Below are positions 8,153 to 16,132 of a stretch of DNA of 64,000 nt, one piece after another (position 1 is the first letter of the stretch; each line of letters opens with the position of its first letter). The stretch is from the NCBI GenBank assembly GCA_946479035.1, contig CAMLDW010000001.1, positions 62,001 to 126,000 on the forward strand, in the 5' to 3' direction. A model generated the notes under the pieces. It was not told where the DNA came from. It saw only the letters and a program-made list of their open reading frames with translations, and did not search any database. The translations under genes and the position numbers were made by a program. This DNA is from an uncultured Chthonomonadaceae bacterium (GTDB taxonomy: Bacteria > Armatimonadota > Fimbriimonadia > Fimbriimonadales > Fimbriimonadaceae).

Positions 8153-8818
8153 CTACTTGAGCGACCAGCGGCGCGGCTTCCGCTTGTTCACCTTCACCAT
8201 CGCCCGCGCGATCTCGCGGTACATCTTGGCCCGCGCCGTCGCTCCCTTGACCAACCCGAGCTTCTGCTCCTTGTGCGTGTTGCTCACGCCGCGCAGCACG
8301 ACCTTCATTACGGTCGCCTTGAGCCGCTTGGCGTAGGTCGTGATCGTGATCTCCGCTCCCATGCGGATCTCTGGAAGGAACGGCACCGACTCGAAGAGCT
8401 TGCGGTACATCGCGCGCTGGCCGCTCAGGAACGGCGTGATCACTTGGCCCGTGTCGCTCCAGAACTTGCCGCCCCGGAAGACGCCGATGCACATGTCGCA
8501 GTTCCCGTTGAGCAGGGGCCGAATGAGCTGGTCGACGTGGTTGGGCCTCAGGCCGACCAAGTCCGCGTCGATGAACACGATGATGTCCGCGTCCGTGTGC
8601 GCGACGCCCGCGCACATCGCCCCTCCCTTTCCGACGTTGAAGGGAAGGTCCACGACGAGCAGTCCTTCGAACGACCTCGCGACGTCCACCGTCGCGTCGG
8701 TCGAACCGTCGCTCACCACGATCACCTCGTTGACGAGCGCTGCGCCTAGCACGGCGTGCAGCGCGTCCGATATCCGGTGGGCCTCGTTGAAGGCAGGGAC
8801 GACCACCGCCGCGCGCAT
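8153..8818 (-). CDS. Family 2 glycosyltransferase
   Basis: About 221 residues with a GT-A fold. From ATG 8818 the protein begins MRAAVVVPAFNEAHRISDAL, and shows VIVVSDGSTDAT, NVGKGGAM and the metal/nucleotide DxD motif in VFIDADLVGL. This is the dolichol-phosphate-mannose synthase-like branch that transfers a sugar from a nucleotide diphosphate donor to a lipid or glycan. An upstream in-frame extension to 8917 would run into the previous gene's end and lacks family similarity. It lies 34 bp after the GNAT gene and 7 bp before the TIGR03790 gene in one likely operon. Confidence 0.88.
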   Translation of the reverse strand: MRAAVVVPAFNEAHRISDALHAVLGAALVNEVIVVSDGSTDATVDVARSFEGLLVVDLPFNVGKGGAMCAGVAHTDADIIVFIDADLVGLRPNHVDQLIRPLLNGNCDMCIGVFRGGKFWSDTGQVITPFLSGQRAMYRKLFESVPFLPEIRMGAEITITTYAKRLKATVMKVVLRGVSNTHKEQKLGLVKGATARAKMYREIARAMVKVNKRKPRRWSLK

Positions 8819-8852
8819 TGGGCGAGAGCTGGGCACGAAGTGGGCTTTAGGC

Positions 8853-10001
8853 CTAGCTGATGAGGCTCCGTCCCTCCAGCCGTGCTCTGACCTTTTCTTC
8901 AATCTTCGACCCTGCATGGTTGAAAGCGCGCCCGGCTGCCCCGCGCAACGGGCTTAGCGGAAGGATATACCGCATATTCAAGTGCGAATGCTGAGGGGTC
9001 CAGCGCCGCTTGTACGCCTCGTCCCCGCGCATGAAGTCGAACGCGGTGCATCCTTCCGTTATCGCACTATGTATCGCGTGCGCGACCAGTAGCGTTCCAG
9101 GGGACAGGGCCTTTTGCTCTGGGTCGAAGCCACATTGGTAGAAAAAGCGCGTGCGCGCGACCTGCATCGCGTAGATGACCCCCGCAGGATTGCCGTCTAC
9201 TTCCATCACCGACATCCTGAGCTGCCCGTCGCGCGCAAGGCCCTCAGCCGCGTCGCGGTGGAACGCCTTGAGCCGCTTCGTCGCAAACGCGCCGGGCAGG
9301 CCGCGCCTGCGCCAACGCTTCGAGTGCAGCGCGAAGAACGCGTCGAGCGCGCCTTGCGCCTGCTCCAAGCCGACCTCGCGTACGGACGCGCCGCCGTCGG
9401 TGAACGGTCTCTTCTCCAAGCGTCGGCAGTCGAAGCGCAGGCTCTTGCTCAGCGCTCCGAGGTAGTCGTCATAGCTCTCCGGAAGGTCAAGCACGAGGCA
9501 GATGGCCTGTTCGACCGGGTGGTCGTCGCCGGCCGCCAGGCTCACTAGCGCGCGCTGTTGGTGCAGGTCCGCGATGTCCGCAACGCCGCTCTGGCCCATC
9601 TCGTCGAGGTGGCCGACGATCGCCGCGCACACGCTCTGCAGGTGGCCGCTCCGCACAAGCGGTTGCAGGTAGTCGCTCTGCCCTGTGCCGACGACGCGCA
9701 CGGACCTCCACGGCCCGCGCGTGATGTATAGAGGGAAGATGCCGACGAGGTCGCGCCCTTCACGGAACACGAGGTAGTGCGGCTGCTTTCGTGCGCCGAA
9801 GTGCCTCCACCACGCGTCGGTCCAAGCCGGCGTCTGGAACGGGGTGGCGAACACGGCGTCATCGAGCAGATCTCGCCAATCTTCGATCAAGGCGCGGTCG
9901 TCAAGACCGCCGGTAAGTACGCTGACGTTCAAGAAGCGCTCGGCGCCCTCAGCGCTTTGCGGTCGCAGTGGCGCAGAACTCTCGCGCCTGCGCCGCGGCA
10001 A
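8853..10001 (-). CDS. FemAB/CelD-like GNAT-fold acyltransferase
   Basis: Up to 382 residues. The pattern FQTPAWTDAWWRHFG, the beta-hairpin YLVFREGRDLVGIFPLYI, and the C-terminal GNAT half (RWRRRGLPGAF, GNPAGVIYAMQV, YQCGFDPEQKALSPGTLLVAHAI, FDFMRGDEAYKRRW) are typical of the acetyltransferase_6 (CelD/BcsL-like) family tied to exopolysaccharide or cell-surface work. The ATG at 10001 overlaps the DegT gene by 53 nt. A TTG at 9932, 16 nt after the DegT stop, begins LNVSVLTGG and may be the true start. Acceptor unknown; the operon suggests acylation of an amino sugar or glycan. Confidence 0.75.
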   Translation of the reverse strand: MPRRRRESSAPLRPQSAEGAERFLNVSVLTGGLDDRALIEDWRDLLDDAVFATPFQTPAWTDAWWRHFGARKQPHYLVFREGRDLVGIFPLYITRGPWRSVRVVGTGQSDYLQPLVRSGHLQSVCAAIVGHLDEMGQSGVADIADLHQQRALVSLAAGDDHPVEQAICLVLDLPESYDDYLGALSKSLRFDCRRLEKRPFTDGGASVREVGLEQAQGALDAFFALHSKRWRRRGLPGAFATKRLKAFHRDAAEGLARDGQLRMSVMEVDGNPAGVIYAMQVARTRFFYQCGFDPEQKALSPGTLLVAHAIHSAITEGCTAFDFMRGDEAYKRRWTPQHSHLNMRYILPLSPLRGAAGRAFNHAGSKIEEKVRARLEGRSLIS

Positions 10002-11070
10002 ACCGCACCTGTTCGTCGCTCAGGTGCGGGTGCACCGGCAGGGAGAGCACCTCGCGCGAGACCTGTTCCGTGACCGGCAGGCTCCCTTCGCCGCCCCCAA
10101 ACGCGCGGTAAGGGTCGTGCAGGTGCAGCGGCACCGGGTAGAAGACGCTGCAATCGATCTGGTTCTCGCGCAGGTGCTTCGCAAGCTCCTCGCGCTGAGA
10201 GGAGCGGACTGTGAACTGGTGCCACGTGTGGTTGTTGCCCTTCGCCGTTGTCGGCGTCGTGATCGGCGTTCCGGCGAGCTCTTCGAGGTAGACCTGCGCG
10301 ATCTGGATGCGCCGCTTGTTCCATTCGGCCAGCCGCGTCCATTTTGCACAGAGCACAGCCGCCTGGATCTCCGCCATGCGGCTCGTGTATCCGAGGTCGT
10401 CGTAGTAGTAACGCTCCTTGCCCATCCCGTGGATCCGCAGCGAAAGCGAGCGCTCGCGGACCTCGTCGCTGTTCGTCAGGATGAGCCCGCCGTCTCCCGC
10501 GGCACCGAGGTTCTTGGTCACATAGAAGCTGATCCCCGCTGCGACGCCGAATCCGCCCGCATAGGTGCCCTCGTTGTGCGAGACGAGCGCCTGCGCCGCG
10601 TCCTCGATCACGCTCAGCCCGTGCGAGTCTGCGATGCGCATCACCGCGCGGATGTCGCACAACTGGCCGAAGAGGTGGATCGGCATGATCGCCTTCGTGC
10701 GGCCCGTGATGGCAGACTCGATCTTGTCAGGGTCGATGTTGAACGTGAGCGGGTCGATGTCCACGAAGACCGGCTTGGCGCCGAGCTGCGCGATGACCTC
10801 CACGCTCGCGACGAAGGTGAATGCAGTCGTGATCACCTCGTCGCCCGGACCGATTCCGCAAGCCTGCAGCGCGATCTTGAGCGCGTCCGTGCCGCTGTTG
10901 ACCGCGACCCCGTACTTGACCCCGTGCGCCCCCGCGAGCGTCTCCTCGAGCTGCTTGCCGTACTTGCCCAGCACGAACGCGCCGCTGTCGAGGATCTCGG
11001 CGATCGATGCGTCGATCAACGGCCGCACTTCGGCGGTCTGGGCGTTCAGGTCGAGGAAGGGGACTCGCAT
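9949..11070 (-). CDS. DegT/DnrJ/EryC1/StrS family sugar aminotransferase
   Basis: A 373-residue PLP enzyme that converts a keto-sugar nucleotide to an amino sugar nucleotide. It begins MRVPFLDLNAQTAEVRP and shows AVNSGTDALKIAL, TAFTFVASVEVIAQLG, FVDIDPLTFNIDP, PIHLFGQ, EDAAQAL and the PLP lysine region FYVTKNLGAAGDGG. ATG 11070 is preceded by AAGAGG at good spacing, and a TACAAT -10 lies 16 nt upstream, so this gene has a conventional leader and heads the operon with the GNAT, glycosyltransferase and TIGR03790 genes. Together these suggest synthesis of an acylated amino sugar for a surface polysaccharide. Confidence 0.92.
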   Translation of the reverse strand: MRVPFLDLNAQTAEVRPLIDASIAEILDSGAFVLGKYGKQLEETLAGAHGVKYGVAVNSGTDALKIALQACGIGPGDEVITTAFTFVASVEVIAQLGAKPVFVDIDPLTFNIDPDKIESAITGRTKAIMPIHLFGQLCDIRAVMRIADSHGLSVIEDAAQALVSHNEGTYAGGFGVAAGISFYVTKNLGAAGDGGLILTNSDEVRERSLSLRIHGMGKERYYYDDLGYTSRMAEIQAAVLCAKWTRLAEWNKRRIQIAQVYLEELAGTPITTPTTAKGNNHTWHQFTVRSSQREELAKHLRENQIDCSVFYPVPLHLHDPYRAFGGGEGSLPVTEQVSREVLSLPVHPHLSDEQVRFAAAQAREFCATATAKR

Positions 11071-11174
11071 AGGGCCTCTTGGGCTCGATTGTATCAGGAA
11101 CGGGCCCGTACCGGAGTCCCGAGTCCTAACCGGGGCGGACGATTGATCCGTTCCTCGCGGGAGGTCAGAATGCA

Positions 11175-11756
11175 ATGGTGCAATTGCGGTACCCGGTGGT
11201 CCTGGCGAGCGCTTCTCCACGTAGGCGCGAGCTCCTGGGGCGGTTGCTCGCACAGTTCGAAGTGCAGGCGGCCCTGGTGGACGAAGAGGGGCTGACGACC
11301 GCCGATCCGTGGGAGACTGCCGAACGGCTCGCGGTGGCGAAGGCGGCGGCCGTCTTCGCGCGACGCAAGGACGCGCTGGTCATCGCCGGCGACACCGTAG
11401 TCGCACTGGAAGAGGGCGGGGCGTGGCGGCAGTTGGCAAAGCCGGTCGATGTCGCCGACGCCGCCAAAATGCTGCGGGCTCTCTCCGGCCGCACGCACAC
11501 GGTGGTCACGGGCGTCGCGTTCGTCTGGCCCGGCGGCGAGCGCGCGTTCGCGGAGGAATCCCTTGTCACCTTCCGGCCCGTCGGCGAGCGGGAGATCGCG
11601 CGCTATGTAGCGACCGGCTCGCCGATGGACAAGGCGGGCGCCTACGGGCTGCAGGACGAGTCGCAGGACTTCATCGAAAGTGTGGAAGGGTCGGTCAGCA
11701 ACGTCGTCGGGCTGCCGATCGAGCGCCTCGAACAAGAGCTTCGCCATTTTGCTTGA
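11175..11756 (+). CDS. maf: Maf-like nucleoside triphosphate pyrophosphatase
   Basis: A 193-residue member of the Maf/HAM1 superfamily, which hydrolyses non-canonical or excess nucleoside triphosphates to monophosphates. The N-terminal signature LASASPRRRELL is intact, followed by VIAGDTVVAL, KPVDVADAAKMLRALSGRTHTVVTGV, and the C-terminal DKAGAYGLQD motif with an active-site lysine and aspartate. Start ambiguity: ATG 11175 lies only 3 nt after CAGAAT, whereas the next codon GTG 11178 lies 6 nt after it, matching the leaderless spacing of other genes here. The following oxidoreductase begins 28 bp downstream. Confidence 0.93.
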   Translation: MVQLRYPVVLASASPRRRELLGRLLAQFEVQAALVDEEGLTTADPWETAERLAVAKAAAVFARRKDALVIAGDTVVALEEGGAWRQLAKPVDVADAAKMLRALSGRTHTVVTGVAFVWPGGERAFAEESLVTFRPVGEREIARYVATGSPMDKAGAYGLQDESQDFIESVEGSVSNVVGLPIERLEQELRHFA

Positions 11757-11784
11757 CGGGTGCCATAATCTCGCTGGGCCCAAG

Positions 11785-13167
11785 ATGAAACGCAGAGAGT
11801 TCCTTCAAGCCGCCGGCGCGCTCGGCGTCGGCGCGTTCGCCGCACAAGTCAAGGTCGGGCCGGACCAGGCCACCGCGCATATGCAAGCGCCCAAGCGCCA
11901 AGGCAAGTCCATGGTCGGCTATGCCGACAAGCCGATCGACAAGGTCCGCGTCGGGTTCATCGGCGTCGGCGCGCGCGGCAGCGGGCACGTCGCGCAGATG
12001 CTCGCGTTCGAAGGTGTCGAGGTCAAGGCGATCTGCGACCTTTACAAGGACTGGGCCGAGAACAGCGCCAAGGCGTGCGTCGCAGCCGGCCACCCCGCAC
12101 CGACGCTCTACGTCAACGGGCCGCTCGAGTACAAGAAGATGCTGCACCGCGGCGACCTGGACATGGTCATCATCGCGACGCCCTGGGAGTGGCACACGCC
12201 GATGGCGTGCGACGCGATGCTGTGCGGCATCCATGCGTTCAGCGAGGTTCCTTCGGCCTATCACATCGAGGACTGCTGGAGGCTCGTCGACACGGCAGAA
12301 AGGACGCGGCGCCACTACATGATGCTGGAGAACGTCAACTACTCTCGCGAGGAGCTGATGGTCCTCAACATGTGCCGGCTCGGCGTTTTCGGCGAACTGC
12401 TGCACGGAGAGGCCTCCTACATCCACGACCTGCGCACGCAGATGTACGACATGGACCGCAGCACGGGCTCATGGCGCACGTTCCACTATCAAAAGCGCAA
12501 CGGCAACCTCTACCCGACCCACGGTCTCGGCCCGGTTTCGCACTACCTGAACATCAACCGCGGAGACCGCTTCGACCACCTCTCCTCCGTCAGCTGCAAC
12601 TCGCGCATGCGAGCCCTCTTCCTGAAGGACCACCCGGACAAGTTTCCAAAGGGGAACAAGTGGTCGAAAGACCCGTTCATCTGCGGCGACCTCAACACGA
12701 CGATCATCCGCACCGTGAAGGGCAAGACCCTCATGGTGCAGTGGGACGAGCAGCTCCCGCGCCCGTATTCGCGCCTCAACCTGCTGCAAGGCACGAAGGG
12801 GACCTGGGGCGGGTTCCCCGACCGCTGCGTCGTCGATGGGATGAGCAAGTCGACGGACGAGTGGGACCAGGGCGCTGGCCTTCAGAAGTTCTTCGACAAG
12901 TACGACCACCCGCTTTGGAAGAAAGTCGCCTCGCTGCCTGGAAACCAGGGAGGGCACGGCGGTATGGACTTCGTGATGCTCTGGCGCATCGTGTACTGCC
13001 TGCGAAACGGCCTACCGCTCGACCAGGACTGCTACGACGGCCCGACCTGGTCCGCCGTCGGCCCCCTCAGCGAGTGGTCCGTCGCCAACCGCGGGCAGTC
13101 GATCGACTTTCCCGACTTCACGCGCGGCGCCTGGGAGGGCCGCGAGCCGGCCAAGATCGAAGTGTGA
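11785..13167 (+). CDS. Gfo/Idh/MocA family oxidoreductase with Tat signal
   Basis: A 460-residue NAD(P)-dependent oxidoreductase. It begins MKRREFLQAAGALGVGAFAA, a twin-arginine signal (RREFL), so the folded enzyme is probably exported. A Rossmann motif VGFIGVGARGSGHVAQML follows near residue 55, then AICDLYKDWAEN, VIIATPWEWHTPMACDAML and HAFSEVPSAY. The architecture resembles exported members that include the GH109 NAD-dependent glycosidases, so sugar-derivative oxidation or NAD-dependent glycoside cleavage are both possible. The dioxygenase gene starts 13 bp downstream; they are likely an operon. Confidence 0.85.
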   Translation: MKRREFLQAAGALGVGAFAAQVKVGPDQATAHMQAPKRQGKSMVGYADKPIDKVRVGFIGVGARGSGHVAQMLAFEGVEVKAICDLYKDWAENSAKACVAAGHPAPTLYVNGPLEYKKMLHRGDLDMVIIATPWEWHTPMACDAMLCGIHAFSEVPSAYHIEDCWRLVDTAERTRRHYMMLENVNYSREELMVLNMCRLGVFGELLHGEASYIHDLRTQMYDMDRSTGSWRTFHYQKRNGNLYPTHGLGPVSHYLNINRGDRFDHLSSVSCNSRMRALFLKDHPDKFPKGNKWSKDPFICGDLNTTIIRTVKGKTLMVQWDEQLPRPYSRLNLLQGTKGTWGGFPDRCVVDGMSKSTDEWDQGAGLQKFFDKYDHPLWKKVASLPGNQGGHGGMDFVMLWRIVYCLRNGLPLDQDCYDGPTWSAVGPLSEWSVANRGQSIDFPDFTRGAWEGREPAKIEV

Positions 13168-13179
13168 ACACAAGACGCC

Positions 13180-13950
13180 ATGCAGACCATCGCCCAAGGC
13201 TTTGCGCAAAGCTATAGGCAGGACGGCTTCGCCTTGGCGCGCAGCGTGTTCGCCGGCGGGGTCCTCGAGGCGATGCAGCGCGACTTCGACCGTATCGTCG
13301 AGCAGATCCTCGCCAGCGGGGAAGACGTCAACGCGCGGTGGGCGGGCGCGGAAAAGCTGGGGCCGCAGGACAGCGTCGTGCTACACACGCACAACGTGCA
13401 GCAGTTCTCCGCGGTCTGGATGCGCGCGCTCTTGCACCCGCCCTTTCTTGACCTTGCGCGAGCGCTGCTGGGAGACAACGTGGTGCTGCACCATACAAAG
13501 CTATTCGTCAAACCGCCGGAAAAGGGCGCGCCCTTCCCGATGCACCAGGACTGGGGCTACTTTCCGACGCTCAGGGACACGATGCTCGCCGCTGTCGTGC
13601 ACCTGACCGAGGCCACCGACGATATGGGCTGCCTGCGCGTCGTGCCGGGCTCGCACAAGCTCGGCCGCATCCCCGCATCACAGGGCCAGGGCGACGCGTT
13701 TGCAGAGCGGTTTCCGCTGAGCGCAGCGCTGCCTGTGGAAGCGCAGCCGGGCGACGTCCTGTTTTTCCACTACTTGACCGTCCACGGCTCGATGCCGAAC
13801 ACGAGCGGCAAGACGCGCAAGACCGTGCTTGTGCAGTTGCACTCTGGCGACGACGAACTCGAGCCCGGAAACGCGCACCCGAACGAGGCGCTCGCCTTGA
13901 GCGGCTTCAATGCGCGCATGTCCCGCAGCCGCGCCAATCGCGCGGAGTGA
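13180..13950 (+). CDS. Phytanoyl-CoA dioxygenase (PhyH) family protein
   Basis: A 256-residue Fe(II)/2-oxoglutarate-dependent oxygenase. The double-stranded beta-helix shows the iron triad as H-x-D in FPMHQDWGYF near residue 125 and the distal histidine in LTVHGSMPN near residue 205; an arginine for 2-oxoglutarate lies in TRKTVLV. CLRVVPGSHKLGRI is the usual PhyH signature. Substrate cannot be deduced. It follows the Tat oxidoreductase by 13 bp, and such pairs are frequent in sugar or secondary-metabolite gene sets of Planctomycetes-like bacteria. No signal peptide, so cytosolic. Confidence 0.87.
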   Translation: MQTIAQGFAQSYRQDGFALARSVFAGGVLEAMQRDFDRIVEQILASGEDVNARWAGAEKLGPQDSVVLHTHNVQQFSAVWMRALLHPPFLDLARALLGDNVVLHHTKLFVKPPEKGAPFPMHQDWGYFPTLRDTMLAAVVHLTEATDDMGCLRVVPGSHKLGRIPASQGQGDAFAERFPLSAALPVEAQPGDVLFFHYLTVHGSMPNTSGKTRKTVLVQLHSGDDELEPGNAHPNEALALSGFNARMSRSRANRAE

Positions 13951-13975
13951 AGCTCCCTCCGCACTTGGGCGAGGA

Positions 13976-14557
13976 TTAGGGAGGCGGTGACGGAATTACC
14001 CAAAGCTCCCGCAGCACGACGCGGTACGCAGGCTTGTACCTCTCTTCGTACGGTCGTGAGTGCTCGATCGCGGGATACGCGTCCCTGCGCGTCGCCTTGT
14101 CGAGCCGGCTCCATTCCGCGTTCGACAACTGGAGCCAGGGCGACCGCTTCAGCCGAGCGCCCAGCGCGCCCCACGCCCTGACGAACTCCGAACGGTCCGC
14201 GTGGAACCGCTGCGCCGAAAGCACGAACGCCCACAGCAGCATCTCCTTGTCGCCGCCGTGCGCCTTGTAAGGGCGCAGGTTGATCCGCACGAGCCTTCCG
14301 TCAGGTGTCAGCGGCACGATCTCCGGTTCGCCTTTTAGTGGTGTGCCCACGGTCGGCCATTCCGCATCCATCCACGACTTCGGCCCCGACTCGTCCTGCA
14401 CCGCGTGCTCGCCGCCCAGCGTGGCGTGGTAGAGCCACTTGTACGCGTCCTCGACCCTCATCTCCGGCGTCGCCTGCCATTGCTTGAGCGCGTGGTCTAG
14501 CAGCGCCGTTGGCGTCTCCTTTTGGGCAAGAACTGAAAGAAGAAGAATAGCGATCAT
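13976..14557 (-). CDS. Conserved hypothetical exported protein
   Basis: About 193 residues from ATG 14557, beginning MIAILLLSVLAQKETPTALL, a short signal-like hydrophobic stretch. It contains EDAYKWLYHATLGGEHAV, then LVRINLRPYKAHGGDKEMLLWAF and FVRAWGAL. I half-remember this EDxYKxxxxAxxGxEH pattern in uncharacterised bacterial proteins, but I cannot name a family or function. It ends 26 bp from the convergent dioxygenase gene. A longer start at 14632 would run into the PadR promoter and is unlikely. Confidence 0.6.
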   Translation of the reverse strand: MIAILLLSVLAQKETPTALLDHALKQWQATPEMRVEDAYKWLYHATLGGEHAVQDESGPKSWMDAEWPTVGTPLKGEPEIVPLTPDGRLVRINLRPYKAHGGDKEMLLWAFVLSAQRFHADRSEFVRAWGALGARLKRSPWLQLSNAEWSRLDKATRRDAYPAIEHSRPYEERYKPAYRVVLRELWVIPSPPP

Positions 14558-14570
14558 TGGGTTACGCGCG

Positions 14571-14605
14571 GTTCCCCTCCCCCTGGAGGGAAGGGTAGCA
14601 CCCAG
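14571..14605. repeat. Short C-rich/G-rich palindromic intergenic repeat
   Basis: GTTCCCCTCCCCCTGGAGGG followed by AAGGGTAGCACCC. It is a variant of an element also seen near 25.40, 26.58 and 27.83 kb: CCCTCCCC, a short centre, GGGGAGGG, then a G-rich tail. It sits between the hypothetical gene and the PadR promoter. Confidence 0.5.
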
Positions 14606-14625
14606 CCTCCACCCTTTCGATGCAC

Positions 14626-14654
14626 TTGACATATATCAACTGTTGATATATACT
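14626..14654 (+). promoter_or_regulatory. PadR promoter with embedded palindromic operator
   Basis: TTGACA (14626-14631) and TATACT (14649-14654) are separated by exactly 17 bp, a consensus housekeeping promoter. Between and over them lies a perfect 21-bp palindrome, ATATATCAAC-T-GTTGATATAT (14631-14651). AT-rich dyads of this form are known PadR-family operators, so the regulator probably represses its own promoter by blocking RNA polymerase. Unlike many genes here, this one has a 19-nt leader with an AGAAAG-type ribosome site. Confidence 0.8.
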
Positions 14655-14673
14655 GGCTCCTGAGAGAAAGAAG

Positions 14674-15015
14674 ATGGCCTTCAAGACAGACTTCGAGGCG
14701 CTCATTCTGGGCGCAGTGGCCGCAAAGCCGCTCCACGGCTACGGCATCGTCAAGGTGATCCGGGAGGGCTCCGGAGGGGCGCTCAAGGCCGGGGAGGGGC
14801 AGCTCTATCCGATCCTGCACCGGATGGAAGGGCTGGGCTGGCTCGCGGCCGACTGGGAGTCGCAGGAGGGCCGCCCGCCGCGCAAGGTGTACGACCTGAC
14901 GGACAAAGGAAGGGCGGAGCTCGCCCGCAGCCGCAAGCGCTGGGCCGAGTTCTCCCAGGCAGTCAGCTCGATCATTGCCCCGAACGGCCGAAAGGAGGCG
15001 AACGAAAATGCGTGA
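14674..15015 (+). CDS. PadR family transcriptional regulator
   Basis: A 113-residue winged-helix repressor. It shows the PadR hallmarks ALILGAVAAKPLHGYGIVK, LKAGEGQLYPILHRMEGLGWL (recognition helix) and RKVYDLTDKGRAEL (wing), then a C-terminal dimerisation helix. Its stop overlaps the next gene's start by 8 nt, so both are co-translated. PadR genes paired with a membrane protein of the permease-prefix/DUF1700 type are common and usually respond to envelope or drug stress. The promoter carries a perfect 21-bp dyad, implying autoregulation. Confidence 0.93.
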   Translation: MAFKTDFEALILGAVAAKPLHGYGIVKVIREGSGGALKAGEGQLYPILHRMEGLGWLAADWESQEGRPPRKVYDLTDKGRAELARSRKRWAEFSQAVSSIIAPNGRKEANENA

Positions 15016-16132
15016 CTACATTGCGTGGTACCTGGTCGAGCTGCGCAGGCGGCTGAAAGGCGTCGAGCCGCGACAGCGGGTCGAGGACTTCCTGCTCGAA
15101 ACCCGCGCGCACTTGGGCGATGCGATCGAAGACATGACCGAGCGCGGGATCCCGGAGGACGCGGCTACGAAGTCCGCAATCGCGGACTTTGGCCACCCGG
15201 CCCTGGTGGCGCAAGCGTTCCAAGGACGAATGCGCATGAGCCCGGGATTGTACTGGTCCCTTGTAGCAGCAGTCGTTCTCCTCGCACTTCCGGTGCTCGT
15301 TCAAGTGGTGGCGAGCTCTACAGACAATGCGCTGGGGGGCGTCCACTCCGGATCGTTCAACTTTGGTTCGGCTGTGGCCTTCATCCTTTGTGGCATCGGT
15401 GCCCTTGCGATCGCTTCTAGAAAGTGGTGCTCGCTGCCGATCGCGGTTGCAGGGCTTGCCATTACCGCGTCCGTGGGCTTTTGGTTCATGAACAACACTC
15501 GGGCCTATGCGATCGAGGACGGGACAGACAGGTTTGCCCTGCTTTCCGATAAGACTGCCAAGGAGCAGGTCTCGATCAGAGAGGAATGGCTGAAGGAATA
15601 CGAGACGGAAGTCCCCAAGCTTTCCTTTGCACTTCAGGATACGTCAGAAGGAGCAGACCATCGGCTGGCGGCGCTTGTCCAACTGCATCCAGGCTACTAC
15701 TCGTACCCTCTCGGCAACGCGTATGTGGGCTACATGAGCTACTACGAAACGCCGAAGCCTGTGCCAAGCATCAGCTCCTACAGTGTTCGCTCGCGCTCTC
15801 CGTTCATCGCGCTTGAAGAGGCCAGAACAAGGGTGCACTACATGAGTGAGGGCAATGATCGAGCAGAAGCGTTGAAGTCGTGGCGGGCAAGCGGGCCGCA
15901 ATACTTAGCGAGCCTCAGCGAACAGGCCGCGCGGCTCGCGAGGGAGAAAACTGCGTTCCTTCGACCAGCGAGCGTAGCGAAAGGCGAAGTCATATCGCGG
16001 CTTTTCTATGCGCCCCTGGCCATCATTGCCCTGTTCTCCCTCTTGGGAGTCCTCATTAACGGTGTCGCGATAGGTGCTTTCAATCTCCTTTCGGCGGTCA
16101 AGCGGCGCGGCTGGAGGCACCAGCTCACGTAA
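15008..16132 (+). CDS. Membrane protein with permease-prefix-like N-terminal domain
   Basis: About 374 residues from ATG 15008, inside the end of the PadR gene. The first 75 residues (YLVELRRRLKGVEPRQRVEDFLLETRAHLGDAIEDM, then GIPEDAATKSAIADFGHP) look like the permease-prefix or HAAS helical domain that often accompanies PadR. Three membrane segments lie at about 78-100, 118-135 and 140-158, then a large extracytoplasmic region, and a final segment near 335-360. No enzymatic motif is seen. Probably a PadR-controlled envelope protein. It overlaps the convergent deoA gene by 8 bp. Confidence 0.75.
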   Translation: MRDYIAWYLVELRRRLKGVEPRQRVEDFLLETRAHLGDAIEDMTERGIPEDAATKSAIADFGHPALVAQAFQGRMRMSPGLYWSLVAAVVLLALPVLVQVVASSTDNALGGVHSGSFNFGSAVAFILCGIGALAIASRKWCSLPIAVAGLAITASVGFWFMNNTRAYAIEDGTDRFALLSDKTAKEQVSIREEWLKEYETEVPKLSFALQDTSEGADHRLAALVQLHPGYYSYPLGNAYVGYMSYYETPKPVPSISSYSVRSRSPFIALEEARTRVHYMSEGNDRAEALKSWRASGPQYLASLSEQAARLAREKTAFLRPASVAKGEVISRLFYAPLAIIALFSLLGVLINGVAIGAFNLLSAVKRRGWRHQLT

